This document shows positions 52,201 to 59,437 of a DNA stretch of 64,000 bases, piece after piece. How positions within the stretch are numbered: position 1 is the stretch's first letter; each line of letters opens with the position of its first letter. The DNA is from Zingiber officinale. Taxonomy: Eukaryota > Streptophyta > Magnoliopsida > Zingiberales > Zingiberaceae. Below the pieces are notes generated by a model, which saw nothing but the letters and a program-made list of their open reading frames with translations, had not been told where the DNA came from and made no database searches. The position numbers and the translations under genes were made by a program. The stretch lies in NCBI RefSeq assembly GCF_018446385.1, contig NC_055989.1:137791004-137855003 (forward strand). The letters run 5' to 3'.

Positions 52201-55200
52201 GAATAACCAAATGCATTTCTATTCTATAACTGTCTAATCTAGTTTCAATTGTGTCATTAAAAATTTAATTTATTTGTTTTTTTAATTTCTACTGGCTCAT
52301 TTGAAGGCAAACAAGTTACGTATAAAAGTATTATCAGTCTTCATTTGAATAGATCTCGACATTATTTTAAGTGTGCAAAGTGACAACACGACATCATATA
52401 AAACTATACCATTCCGAGCTGAAGCCAAAACTTTAGGGTGAAACAATACTTAAAAATTTGATTGGGCTACTCAATTACAACATTTTTGCTTTCAAGTGTC
52501 ATAATGTTGCATTCCTAGAAGTTTTCCTAGTTATCATGCCCCTTGGTCTTGTCTATAAATGCTCCTGAGTTAAGTACTAGGGCTGCCAAACCAAGCTCTT
52601 AGATGCTGCTTTGAAACTTATTTGTTGTTGGACTTTCATCAAGATTTACTTGCTCAAACCCACGGAGACATCTTTGTTTGCATTCCTTTCTGATCTGTCA
52701 TTGCATGTGCCTTTAGTAATTTGAGAATATTGTTAGCTGTTATCTTGTCTATAAATGATCCTGAGGCAAAGTACTAGGGCTGTTGAATCAAGTTGTTAGA
52801 TGCTTGTCTGAAACTTATTTTGTTGTTCAACTTTAATACAGATTTACTTGTTCAAACTTATAGAGACTTCTTTGCTTGCACTCCTTTCTAATTTTTTATT
52901 GCATATGCTTTTAGTAATTTGTGAATATTGTTAGTTGTTATCTTTCAATTTCAATATATGACTTTAGCCTATTACAATTTTTTCTAGTTGACATATTTCA
53001 GTTATTTAGTTATTTTCTATATGTTTTCCTATTGCACTCAATGCTGGTGATTAGCAAAAGCTTGAGATATATTGCATGCTGTTTGTAATGCCTTTTCTAT
53101 AATTGTCATGATGCTATGTAACTCATGTTCTATCCATGAGAAAAGAGACACTTGATCAACACTTTGATGATATTGGTTTAACTGTTCTATGACCGAAGAC
53201 ACTATATATACTTGAATAAATGATTCTCGTGCTACAGCATGCATACCGCTGACAATATCTGCTTGAGAACATGAGAGACCACAACATCAACTGGCTGAAG
53301 ATCAACAACAGCAGCGCCTGGTTCTCCATGCTGAAAAGACGACTTGAAAAGATAAGCATCATATTTTGCTAAAAATGAGAATGGCAGTGAAGAACAGTGC
53401 TTCTTTATGCTGATAGATTATCAGGTAACATCCTTCTTAGTATATTTTATGTTGAAAGTGGTTTTTACCATTGAATTAGAACATAACTTACAATTCCAAG
53501 TCCAAGTTCCATCAATCCTGGACCTAGGCGATCTGATGTGACCTGACCAGGAAGTGTACAGACTGATAGTGCAACTCCCATTGTACCCACCATTTCAGAA
53601 GCATGCTTTGCTTCTGCAGCAACATCAGCAAGGTGTAGACCAGCATCTGCAGCGGCTCCAGCAACCTAAAATATGGACAAAGAAATTAGTACATAGCAGA
53701 ATTTTTTTCAGCACAAATTCTAAATGTCAAAATTAGGCTTAACACATTCAATTGGTGTAACTATTAAAGAATAAGGTCTTATTTCTACATGCAATTTTAA
53801 GCCTTTGGTCTCCCTGCAATAATGGATATGGGATAACTCTTCAGAGCTAATAGATATCTCCTAGATGAAGAACATATTGGGGTCAAGCATAATTGGATTT
53901 TGATTGGCGCCAAAGACAACACCTTATGAACTAGAATTGTTCCTGCTAATCCTCTTCGTCCAGCTATGCCACGAGGTGGTGGAAGAGCACAATCATCTCC
54001 AACGACAACCATCTAAGGATATCAAATCAAATAAATGCCAAAGAATCATTAATAACTAAATATCATATAAATATGAGAGAATTTGTTTCAATTACCTCAA
54101 CTTTATATCCCTCTGCTTTTGCTTGCTCAGCTGCCAATCCAAAATTCAGTCGATCACCAGTATAATTCTGCTCACATATAGTTGTCAAAAAAAAAATAAC
54201 AATAGACTGTCAATTGTTAATATTCCTCAAACATTCAAATAGAAAATCAAAGGAAAAAAGGGATTATTTACAAATGCACATTCCAAGACAAACACTATAG
54301 TACCGTGACTATCAAAAGGCAACCCTTGGGACCTGTTACAGCTCGAATACCCTGCAAAGTCGAACCCAAGTGAGCTTATATTTCATATGGACATGATAAG
54401 TAGATTTACATGTTTAAAAAGACGTACAGCCAAAATAGAGTCGACTGGCGGGGAGGTAAAAACATCACCACATATGGCAGCTGTTAACATCCCTGGACCA
54501 ACAAATCCTGCTTGAGCAGGTTCATGCCCACCTCCACCTCCTGCAATTTAAAGTTAGATGGATGTCATTCCTGACAGATTACTTTGAGCAGGCTGCAAGA
54601 TTGAAATGCCACAGAAATGCTCAAGCATAACAGTCCTCTGACATGGCTAATTTGTCATGATAACTAAATATCCTGTTATCAATAAATACATATGTTCATT
54701 CCTCTAATCATAGGTGCACTTGTGGACATGTATTTTTGAAGGGTTGAACTTGGGAAGATGGAATGCCTATATGACCCACTTGCATCCAGTGCTAGGCAAA
54801 AAAAATGCATGTGCATAATGTGGATATAGTTTTAGCTTTGATGAGAAAAACATTGATAAGGAGTACAAATAGAAGGGTTTTTTGGCCATCAAATTGACTA
54901 TATGCAGATACCAAATTTGTTTGGTTAATTATACAGACAGGTTCACAAGAACCTCTAGGCTTTAAACTAGAATTGGCATTGAGGCACAAGACACGTATCA
55001 ATTTTTCAGAGAATAAGAAAATATGTAAACAAACATGCAAAGAGAAGGATAACTTAATAGCAAGCAGTACCAGATATGACAGCCACTTTATCGTATGTAG
55101 CACTCAAGACATCAGCACGTAGTACTACCTTAATCTGCGAGATAGAGTGAGAATTTATTTACAAAGATTATATGATTCATGGCATACTTTCACGAGAAAT

Positions 55201-56951
55201 ATACCTGTGGAAAGCCATCCAAGTACTGTAAACCAGGATAAGTTTCAACTAATCCCTCAATAAATTCAGTTACCACATCTGCATTTTGGTTAGCCAAATC
55301 AACTCCTTATTAAATACAAATCATTTTACATTAGGGTTAAAAACAAGGAATTTGTCTGCAAAAAGGAAGAAGTCAACAGCTCAACACATGCATCCTCTCC
55401 AACGTGCAAAAGATTCACATTTGCCACTGTATAATAAAACAGATATGCCCGAGGTATGCATCCAAATCATTGAACAACAACACTTCCACTTATAACCATA
55501 TCAGCAATTCAAAAGCTAAATCAACTTTAACCAGTTTAAGAGAATTCATTGGATATCCATAAAGCAACAAATATGGTTAAAAAAGTAAACAAGTGTCAGA
55601 ACCTAGGGCATGCATACTAATCAACAGCCTAGTCATATTTAAGTTGGAACACAGTGTTCTTTTCTTAAGATACATATTGAAGTCAATTCAAATTGATCAC
55701 CTTAACAATGACTGCATGTTCTTAATCATTAAAAGTAGCATAAACTATCAAATTAAAATGGAAAAAAACCCATCTGGGAGACATTATTGAGAGTCTAAGT
55801 TGAACAGTAAAATCCTTATAATGAATCTAAGATGATAACTTACCTAAATCTTAAGATCTAGATTAAGGACCTCTATTATTACACAAAAAATAACAAAAAA
55901 TCTAAAAGGAAAAGAATCATCAGCATTCTCTCTTATGAAAGATCACCAATAATCCAAGGTTTTCTTTAACATAAAATCCAAGGATGATAAGATTTGCTCA
56001 AGATAATGGCAGTATTTCACTAGCACAGACCTCATACAAGTCAAACAGTAAAAAAACTGCAATAGTTACTACAAGTCAAAATTCCCCCCATTAAGATAAT
56101 ATCAAGCATCTAAAATCATGATTTCATAAAACAAAAATAAAGAACCAAAGACCAAAGGCGGTGCCAAGCTATCAAGACATATTCAAGTAAGTTGAGATGA
56201 TCACAAGTATAAGCCAGCATCTGATACAACAATGTATCGTCAAACAAGTAGAACTTGGCTAGCACACCGTGCAGTATGATTAAACAACAGATATGGGGTG
56301 GGGGTGAAATCCTGATCATGATCTAGATCCAATCATATTCCCAGATCAACCATTATGTAAAACTTCAGGATTTTCCCAATGTGTGTCCTAGACTCTTTGT
56401 ATTCTAAAAGGAGAATATGTTATGTTGTTTGTATGAGCTTTTGATGCCGACAAACTAAGATCATTCCATGTGGCTATACTTCCATAATCTAGTCAAACCC
56501 CACATAAGCATCTGACTCTGCTTTATTTATATATTTTTCTTGAAGCCGTCAGTGCTTTACTTCTCCGCGTTCTCTATGTTTCTTTCTTCTCACCGCATGT
56601 AGAAGGGTGTTCGAATCCTAACAGCTGGGATCAGAGCTATTCTGATCCTAATACTTGTTCCAAAAACAAGAAAGTCAGCTAATATAGAACTAAAAACGAG
56701 CTCATCAGCATCTAATCGAATAATAGAAACCCTTAGAGCAGGCATTCATCTATACGAGGCAGTATCCAATGAAAATCAAGAACACTCAACGATAGACTCC
56801 ACAATGCAGTCAGATCACAGCAATCGCAATATTCACCATAGATAAGAAAAAATCGAATGAACAGAAATCATAGAAAGCAAACAAAGAAAAAAAAAGTAAC
56901 TGAGAAGAGACCATTCGGATCATTGACCAGCTTCTTTCCCTGGTACGCCAT
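13892..56951 (-). CDS. DAK: Dihydroxyacetone kinase, 20 exons over 43 kb
   Basis: ATP-dependent dihydroxyacetone/glyceraldehyde kinase (single-chain DhaK-DhaL type, 594 aa, normal for the family). Exons on the minus strand, in order: 56951-56912, 55278-55205, 55134-55071, 54540-54428, 54351-54304, 54167-54096, 54012-53923, 53665-53492, 53330-53247, 50257-50202, 30370-30240, 30169-30077, 29174-29110, 16228-16082, 15995-15955, 15411-15328, 15207-15140, 15065-14953, 14878-14783, 14023-13892. All junctions are GT/AG, phases agree and the sum is 1785 nt. DhaK covers about residues 1-345: GGGGGHEP with His65, NYTGD with Asp118, and GIHGEPG with His226, the residue that binds the substrate covalently in the family. 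DhaL covers about 369-594: [13 protein letters not shown] supplies Mg-ADP ligands Asp406, Asp411 and Asp413. No signal or transit peptide is obvious, so a cytosolic location is inferred. Animal homologues also have FMN-cyclase activity; that is untested here. Introns 10 and 13 are transposon-filled. Confidence 0.95.
18128..20374 (-). pseudogene. LINE reverse transcriptase and C-terminal region
   Basis: Readable in three blocks. 20374-19679 is the linker between endonuclease and RT, with [16 protein letters not shown]. 19260-18616 is the RT core, with [15 protein letters not shown], the [14 protein letters not shown] motif and the catalytic [13 protein letters not shown] box, which is intact here. 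18619-18128 is the C-terminal block, with [10 protein letters not shown] and [11 protein letters not shown], typical of plant RTE. The blocks are in different frames, and 19261-19678 is coding-like but broken. Confidence 0.85.
20533..20868 (-). pseudogene. LINE endonuclease domain (APE type)
   Basis: This 112-codon block carries apurinic-endonuclease-like motifs: [13 protein letters not shown] (catalytic Glu in QETKW), then [11 protein letters not shown] and ISVYAPQVG. In RTE elements this domain nicks the target for target-primed reverse transcription. The later catalytic GGDLNGHVG-like stretch lies beyond a frame break (about 20400-20520), so the domain is not intact. Confidence 0.8.
20960..21150 (-). 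repeat. Tandem duplication in the LINE 5' leader
   Basis: A unit of about 90 bp (ACTCTTGC...CACTACA...GATGTAGCGGTCCTTG...CAGTCGGACCCTGCAACGC) occurs twice in a row. The LINE at 37438-46556 also has it doubled (about 46255-46415), whereas the LINE at 1-2622 has only one unit (about 2490-2580). Confidence 0.7.
21315..21668. other. Intronic sequence between two LINEs
   Basis: About 350 bp of intron with a C/T-rich stretch (21400-21500) and short GCCGCC-like words near 21530. No gene is supported. Confidence 0.4.
22436..23176. mobile_element. PIF/Harbinger-like non-autonomous DNA element
   Basis: 741 bp with terminal inverted repeats (GGATGCGTTTAATTC at left; GGGTGCGTTTGGTTGG when the right end is inverted) and a 3-bp target duplication TTA on both sides (22433-22435, 23177-23179). 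Removing it restores the LINE sequence. The interior has an extreme T-rich stretch (22660-22980) and no transposase. A TTA duplication with G-rich ends fits PIF/Harbinger (Tourist-like). Confidence 0.8.
23280..23502 (+). mobile_element. tRNA-derived SINE with 19-bp target duplication
   Basis: A GC-rich 223-bp body sits in AT-rich LINE sequence, flanked by a perfect 19-bp direct repeat (23261-23279 and 23503-23521). It has an A-box-like word (GAGATGGTAAGTGG, about 23298) and a B box GGTCGAACC at 23338-23346, the pol III promoter pattern of tRNA-derived SINEs. It has no poly-A tail and ends TTTTGCCACTTGCCA. It differs from the Au SINE at 36940. Confidence 0.85.
24349..25007. mobile_element. Mutator-like non-autonomous element
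   Basis: 659 bp with terminal inverted repeats of about 22 bp (left AGGCAAAAATCAAATAAGCA; inverted right GGACAAAAGTCAAAAGAGCA). It is flanked by a 9-bp target duplication AATAYCTTA (24340-24348, 25008-25016; one mismatch). Nine-base duplications are the hallmark of Mutator-like elements. The interior is non-coding and contains a second inverted pair around GGTGCC/GGCACC words. Confidence 0.7.
26141..26969 (-). mobile_element. TRIM (miniature LTR retrotransposon)
   Basis: 829 bp in total. Two LTRs (26141-26322 and 26779-26969) start TGTTG and end CCCAACA and are closely similar. The flanks are GTTAG (26136-26140) and GCTAG (26970-26974), a target duplication with one mismatch. Read on the minus strand, a Met-tRNA-type primer-binding site TGATATCAGAGTC (26776-26764) follows the right LTR, and a polypurine tract GAGGGGAGGAT (about 26333-26323) precedes the left LTR. 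The interior has no coding capacity; most of it is a minisatellite. Confidence 0.85.
26360..26714. repeat. Minisatellite inside the TRIM
   Basis: About nine imperfect units of 33-44 bp are built on GCATCCGGTCACCCTGACC followed by TGCTCYGGGCCTCC. It fills most of the TRIM internal domain, between the polypurine tract and the primer-binding site. The long open frames crossing it on both strands are a by-product of the periodicity. Confidence 0.8.
27640..27800. other. Isolated GC-rich island in intron 13
   Basis: About 150 bp of markedly GC-rich sequence (GGCATCCGGCCGGAGG, GGCGTCGCCTGCGACGC) is embedded in AT-rich intron. An open frame runs through it on the plus strand, but no protein family is recognised. 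It may be a captured exon, a SINE fragment or a small mobile element. Confidence 0.35.
27870..29109. other. Intronic sequence without recognisable content
   Basis: About 1.2 kb of AT-rich intron 13 next to exon 13. I see no coding pattern, terminal repeats or tandem structure here. Confidence 0.5.
29110..30370 (-). CDS. DAK: DAK exons 11-13 (end of DhaK and linker)
   Basis: Exon 11 (30370-30240) encodes [16 protein letters not shown] and the stretch to [11 protein letters not shown]. Exon 12 (30169-30077) continues [10 protein letters not shown] and [14 protein letters not shown]. Exon 13 (29174-29110) encodes a proline-rich interdomain linker, [20 protein letters not shown]. The three exons form a compact 1.3-kb island between the two giant introns. 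Confidence 0.94.
31740..32030 (+). pseudogene. Possible short gag relic
   Basis: A plus-strand stretch reads [14 protein letters not shown] followed by a few compatible fragments. This resembles the N-terminal LNGKNY-x-W motif of copia gag proteins. It lies next to the LTR of the minus-strand copia but in the opposite orientation, so it belongs to another insertion. The rest of 30371-31739 shows nothing recognisable. Confidence 0.35.
32031..32198 (-). repeat. 3' LTR of the truncated copia
   Basis: 168 bp with TG/CA ends next to a typical copia polypurine tract. No second LTR copy exists in the window. Confidence 0.75.
32573..33243 (-). pseudogene. Copia RT and RNase H (broken)
   Basis: Three adjacent frames read as the C-terminal half of copia pol. 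33243-32980 has [25 protein letters not shown] and [16 protein letters not shown]. 32964-32755 has the connection [15 protein letters not shown]. 32782-32573 has the RNase H core [18 protein letters not shown]. Frame changes and the YVDD to YVYD substitution make it inactive. Antisense open frames here are shadows. Confidence 0.8.
34217..35588 (-). pseudogene. Copia protease and integrase (broken)
   Basis: 35588-35400 carries the aspartic protease motif DSGASEHM. 35355-35032 reads [20 protein letters not shown], the GAG-pre-integrase zinc region. 35063-34788 holds integrase-core debris. 34567-34217 begins [13 protein letters not shown] and FKTPISNL, the conserved end of the integrase domain, and includes the [10 protein letters not shown] motif. 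Stops and frameshifts separate the parts. Confidence 0.8.
35681..36860 (+). pseudogene. hAT transposase relic (BED-finger end)
   Basis: A GC-rich start (35690-35780, repeated CCGACC/CCGGACC words like hAT subterminal sequence) is followed by a TATA-like CTATAAATAG near 35990. Coding-like sequence then begins around 36130. It reads through a BED-type zinc finger with stops ([11 protein letters not shown], then [14 protein letters not shown]). It continues [19 protein letters not shown] and [20 protein letters not shown], matching the region after the BED finger in Ac-like transposases. Sequence similarity ends near 36800, and the catalytic and dimerisation domains are absent. Confidence 0.65.
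36940..37105 (+). mobile_element. Au-type SINE
   Basis: A 166-bp body is flanked by a perfect 18-bp direct repeat (36922-36939, 37106-37123). The tRNA-like head has an A box (TGGCACAACGG, 36954-36964) and a perfect B box GGATTCGAATCC (36996-37007). The tail contains AGGGTAAGGCTGCGTACAAT and CCCGGGACCCCG...AGCGGGAGCTTCGTGCACCG and ends in a short T run, all typical of the angiosperm Au SINE family. It is inserted next to the hAT relic. Confidence 0.93.
38048..38138 (+). repeat. 5' LTR of the copia (internally deleted)
   Basis: 91 bp, TGTTGAATAC to CTTTTCCACA. It matches both ends of the 164-bp 3' LTR but lacks its central segment, including the TATATAAATA promoter region. Confidence 0.88.
38442..40983 (+). 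pseudogene. Copia gag (broken, interrupted by the solo LTR)
   Basis: The ATG at 38442 opens [14 protein letters not shown] and reads into [11 protein letters not shown], then stops. Gag-like sequence reaches 38795 and resumes at 40421 after the solo LTR. It ends with a CCHC zinc knuckle ([20 protein letters not shown]) at about 40705-40765 and a proline-rich tail. Several stops and frameshifts are present. Confidence 0.75.
38796..40420 (+). mobile_element. Solo LTR (1625 bp) inside the copia gag
   Basis: It starts TGTTAGTATTAGCCC and ends GATCCCAACA, with TG/CA ends. The 5-bp target duplication TTGAG is perfect (38791-38795, 40421-40425). There is no coding sequence; a TATA-like TATAAATATC lies near 40024. 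The size and the TGTTAG/CCCAACA termini fit a large-LTR copia lineage (SIRE/Maximus-like), which is my inference. It is the innermost and youngest layer of the nest. Confidence 0.88.
40984..44030 (+). pseudogene. Copia pol (protease, integrase, RT, RNase H), broken
   Basis: Protease near 41000: [12 protein letters not shown], where the catalytic DSGA has become DSRA. GAG-pre-integrase with [15 protein letters not shown] near 41185. Integrase at about 41400-41970, with [17 protein letters not shown] and the [15 protein letters not shown] end. RT at about 42570-43340, with [39 protein letters not shown] and [15 protein letters not shown]. RNase H after 43550, with [15 protein letters not shown]. 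The end reads [12 protein letters not shown] near 43945. Stops and frameshifts occur in every domain. Minus-strand open frames here are shadows. Confidence 0.85.
44038..44201 (+). repeat. 3' LTR of the copia
   Basis: 164 bp, TGTTGAATAC to TTTTCCACA. It contains TATATAAATA (about 44141), a likely TATA box, and is followed by the TTAAC target duplication. Confidence 0.9.
46572..47075. repeat. Ancestral intron tandem repeat split by LINE copy 4
   Basis: Sequence to the left of the LINE (about 37215-37437) is similar to 46686-46950. Sequence to its right (46572-46680) is similar to about 46976-47075. Before the LINE arrived this was a tandem pair of roughly 350-390-bp units, one of which now contains the insertion. 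Confidence 0.65.
47076..49920. other. Intron 10 sequence without a recognised element
   Basis: Mostly AT-rich. Exceptions are a GC-rich patch at 48300-48510 (AGGTCGCCGCAAGGTTGCGG and similar) and an oddly regular CTCGAGACTCGAGATTTTAA stretch at 48859-48878 preceded by CCGAAACTCCGATATAACTC. These may be parts of an unclassified element spanning roughly 48150-48890. No protein is recognised. Confidence 0.4.
49921..50128. repeat. Tandem duplication, 114-bp period
   Basis: The sequence from AACCATTT.TGTTCAATTC at 49921 recurs at 50035, with CTACTTCAAGTxACTAGTTA and the following CAAGYACAxTGTGC shared. It lies immediately downstream of DAK exon 10, in intron 10. Confidence 0.75.
50202..50257 (-). 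CDS. DAK: DAK exon 10 (56-bp micro-exon)
   Basis: This 56-bp exon encodes [18 protein letters not shown] plus two bases of the next Gly codon. It is isolated between a 3-kb intron upstream and a 19.8-kb intron downstream. Its acceptor (TTGCAG) and donor (GTATGG) are canonical. Skipping it would shift the frame, so correct splicing across the giant intron is essential. Confidence 0.92.
50258..52547. other. DAK intron 9, unique part
   Basis: No gene or mobile element is recognised. A CACCTC/CTTCACC-rich stretch lies at 50760-51060, and two loosely similar TTGTGTCACTxGxxCxAACACAAT phrases are near 51860 and 51990. Confidence 0.45.
52548..52940. repeat. Tandem duplication, 196-bp period
   Basis: Two adjacent copies (52548-52743, 52744-52940) both start CTTGTCTATAAATG and contain TCCTGAG, AGTACTAGGGCTG and TTTAGTAATTTG. 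They differ by scattered substitutions. The duplication lies within DAK intron 9. Confidence 0.85.
53247..56951 (-). CDS. DAK: DAK exons 1-9 (most of the DhaK domain)
   Basis: Exon 1 (56951-56912) starts [13 protein letters not shown]; the next in-frame residues are [10 protein letters not shown] from exon 2, the usual start of plant DAKs, which fixes the ATG. Exon 3 ends inside the Gly-rich loop and exon 4 completes [17 protein letters not shown]. Exon 6 carries [10 protein letters not shown]. Exon 8 ends GLGI and exon 9 opens with HGEPG, so the substrate-binding His226 is the first codon after intron 8. Intron 1 (1633 bp) holds an LTR fragment. Intron 9 (50258-53246) holds only short duplications. 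Confidence 0.95.
56418..56639 (+). mobile_element. LTR plus primer-binding site remnant in DAK intron 1
   Basis: A 208-bp stretch (56418-56625) starts TGTTATGTTG and ends GAATCCTAACA. Two bases later comes TGGGATCAGAGC (56628-56639), one mismatch from the Met-tRNA primer-binding site TGGTATCAGAGC. No second LTR or coding region is seen, so this is a truncated copia or TRIM relic. Confidence 0.5.
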
Positions 56952-57140
56952 TCTGGCAAATGGAATTCGACCACGAACCCACGATCGCCGAGTCGCCCTC
57001 CTCGATCGAAGACGAGAAAACCCTAGCTCGAGCCCTCGGCACAGAGAACAGAGGAAGACAGCGGAGACGAGGACGCTCAAGGAAGACTTTCAGCTCGTAA
57101 TATATTTTTTGCCCTTTTTCTTTTGATTCTCAGAGAGCAC
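56952..57140 (-). promoter_or_regulatory. DAK 5' UTR region
   Basis: This stretch lies between the TATA box and the DAK start codon at 56951. A transcription start about 25-35 nt downstream of the TATA box would give a 5' UTR of roughly 160 nt. Confidence 0.55.
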
Positions 57141-57150
57141 CCTATTTATA
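57141..57150 (-). promoter_or_regulatory. DAK TATA box
   Basis: Minus-strand TATAAATAGG, a near-consensus plant TATA box, lies 190 bp upstream of the DAK start codon. Confidence 0.7.
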
Positions 57151-57256
57151 GATCGGAAGTCTTATCTGGGAAGCGAGTCCCTAAGCGACCCATTTGCCCG
57201 AACAGAGAATGCCAAATTATTGCCTTGCCCACTCGGTATTCTCGAGGTAGTTGCGC

Positions 57257-57262
57257 CACGTG
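57257..57262. promoter_or_regulatory. G-box (CACGTG) in the DAK promoter
   Basis: A perfect CACGTG in the context GCCACGTGTT lies about 105 bp upstream of the TATA box. Such boxes bind bZIP/bHLH factors and in the (G)CCACGTGT context are often ABA- or light-responsive. A role here is inferred from position only. Confidence 0.5.
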
Positions 57263-57399
57263 TTCGCCGTTGAAATCACAGCCGTTCGATCAAGGTATTA
57301 GCCGCGGGTACTTGAGTATGCCAATTGTGCCGTTTAAGTTGACAAGAAGCCCAAAGTAATTAGATGGTAAGTGGTTTTTTTTTGTTGTTTCTTTAATGG

Positions 57400-58682
57400 A
57401 CAGCATAAGTGTCTTCAGCCGATACAAACCGTCCATTTGTCCCTTAGCTTCCAGTTTTCCTTATATCTATTGCCAGATTGTGCTGTTGTCTGTTACAAGT
57501 GAGCAATTGTCCATTTCGTTCCCCGTCTTTCCAAGCCCGCCTCATCGCAGCATACAACTGCGGTTCTAACCCAAAGTTACACTATGTACGCGGTATTGAC
57601 ACGTGACTTGCAGCACCAAGAAAAGCAAAAGAACCTTAAAATTTGCTGGTTTGCACTCCAAGAACTTATTTGATAACTAAAAAAAATTATTTCCAATTTA
57701 TACTTTTGAAAAATGAAAAATAAATATTTACTGTATTATTCATCTTTAATAAATTTAAATTTGTTAGAAAAATAATTGCAAATGTATTAAAAGATTTTAA
57801 ATCAAATAAAGCTCTTGACTTACCAAACTAATTTGTAAATTAGTTTTGGTCATTTATAACAATTTTTTTAAGACCAAGATGGTTTTCAAATTAATTAATT
57901 TATGATATGCGTGTTTAACAAAATATATATATATATATATATAATCAAGGAAAATAACGTAAATGAAGGAAAGAGAAAATATAATATATGTGCATTGAGT
58001 TGAAATGTGAGAAATATAGAAGAAAAAATTTTAAGATTTAATCATCCAAATAACTCAAGTCGTGTGTAAAAATAACAGAGTTTTACACTGACTATACATA
58101 TTTAGTTTGAAGGGACAAATCATATTTATACTAAGTAAATATAAAAAATATAGTAATAATATTGAGCTGTATTAGGACATCTTTAATGGAGATTTTTCTT
58201 CAGATTTTTGTTCTTCAAATTTGTGTAAAAAAATTGGCCACCGTTGTGGCCAGATTTATCTTTTTCGAAACCATCGGCTGGGAAGCCAAGTTTTTGTCGA
58301 ATAGTGAACCCTAATTAAAAAAATAAATTTTTTTTATGAAATTAACTGTTTTTTTTTTACTTTTTATTTTCTTTCATTTTTTTCTTTCATTTTTTCTTTT
58401 TTTCTGGCCGTTTTTATTCCTAGTGTTTATTTTCCAACTGTTTCATATTTTTTTTCCCATTTGCAATGGCTAATTTGGATACCTATATATATTTATTCTC
58501 TCTGTAAATTTTTCTAATTCATCCTATGCTCAATCAAGTCATTCTATTATTATTTTTTCTAATCCATTTTATCCTTTTTCTTTTCTTCCAAAATGGATCT
58601 AAATTATAGTGGATCCTTAAGAAAATTTTCCAATTCTAAACATACAACTTTACAAAGTTTACACATTTGTCTTGATGTTCAG
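57400..58682. other. DAK upstream intergenic region
   Basis: AT-rich sequence without a gene. It includes an (AT)n microsatellite at 57923-57942 and an AAAATTGG...GGCCACCGTTGTGGCC mini-palindrome near 58232-58252. Confidence 0.5.
57923..57942. repeat. (AT)n microsatellite
   Basis: About ten uninterrupted AT units in the intergenic region upstream of DAK. Confidence 0.85.
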
Positions 58683-58739
58683 TGATCCGGTGGTCAGAAC
58701 GGGGGACCACTACAAGAAAATCTTCATTCAACAACACTC

Positions 58740-58990
58740 AAACGACAACGGTTTTATACTAAACTGTTGTTTTTTTACCTTTTAACAACGGTTTTAACAA
58801 AAACCGTTGTCTTTTAGCAATTTTTTTGACCTACAACAATGATTTTTAAAAATCGTTGTCTATTTATGTTTTTTTGGGGCTACGACAACGGTTTTTAAAG
58901 GCTACGACAACGGTTTTTGAAAACCGTTGTCTATGTGCGCTTTTTTTTGGGGGTTACGACAACGGTTTTTAAAAACATTTGTCTATTAAG
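58740..58990. repeat. CACTA left subterminal repeats
   Basis: About nine copies of ACGACAACGGTTTT or its complement AAAACCGTTGTCT, often as head-to-head pairs able to form hairpins, within 250 bp of the left terminus. Confidence 0.9.
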
Positions 58991-59437
58991 TGTTGTTGAA
59001 TACCATATTTTTTTCCCTCACCATTTTTTTTCCCTTCGTCATTTTTTACCGCCGAGTTTTTCTTTCCCTCTCCCCGAAATTTTTTGCCGCCGATTCCGCC
59101 CCTTTACCTTCTCGATCCCTAAGCATTTCGGTCCAACCAACGATCTCTTCATCTACTTCACGTTTTTCTTTCTTCTCGATCCCACCTCGCTGCCACCAAA
59201 ATCCACCCAACTTCCCCGACGAGCTTTTTTTCATCCTGTAAGAGGAAGGCAGAATGAATCTGCGCTTCTTTTGTTTTCTCCTCTTCTTCATCCTGGAAGA
59301 GGATGTGAAGGGCTTAGGGTGTCTCAGATCTCAGCGGTGACTCGTCTCCTTGCTTGTGCTTGGTCCCTCTTCACCAAAACCTCTTCCCTCCTCGTTGGTC
59401 TTCTTCCTCATCCGAAGGGTGTCGTGATCGGTGTGTG

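Noticed and set aside
53156-53362. Minus-strand open frame starting [10 protein letters not shown]
   Set aside because: It is the wrong frame of DAK exon 9. The correct frame gives [18 protein letters not shown].
56857-57359. Plus-strand open frames upstream of DAK
   Set aside because: They are antisense to DAK exon 1 and its 5' UTR, without protein similarity.
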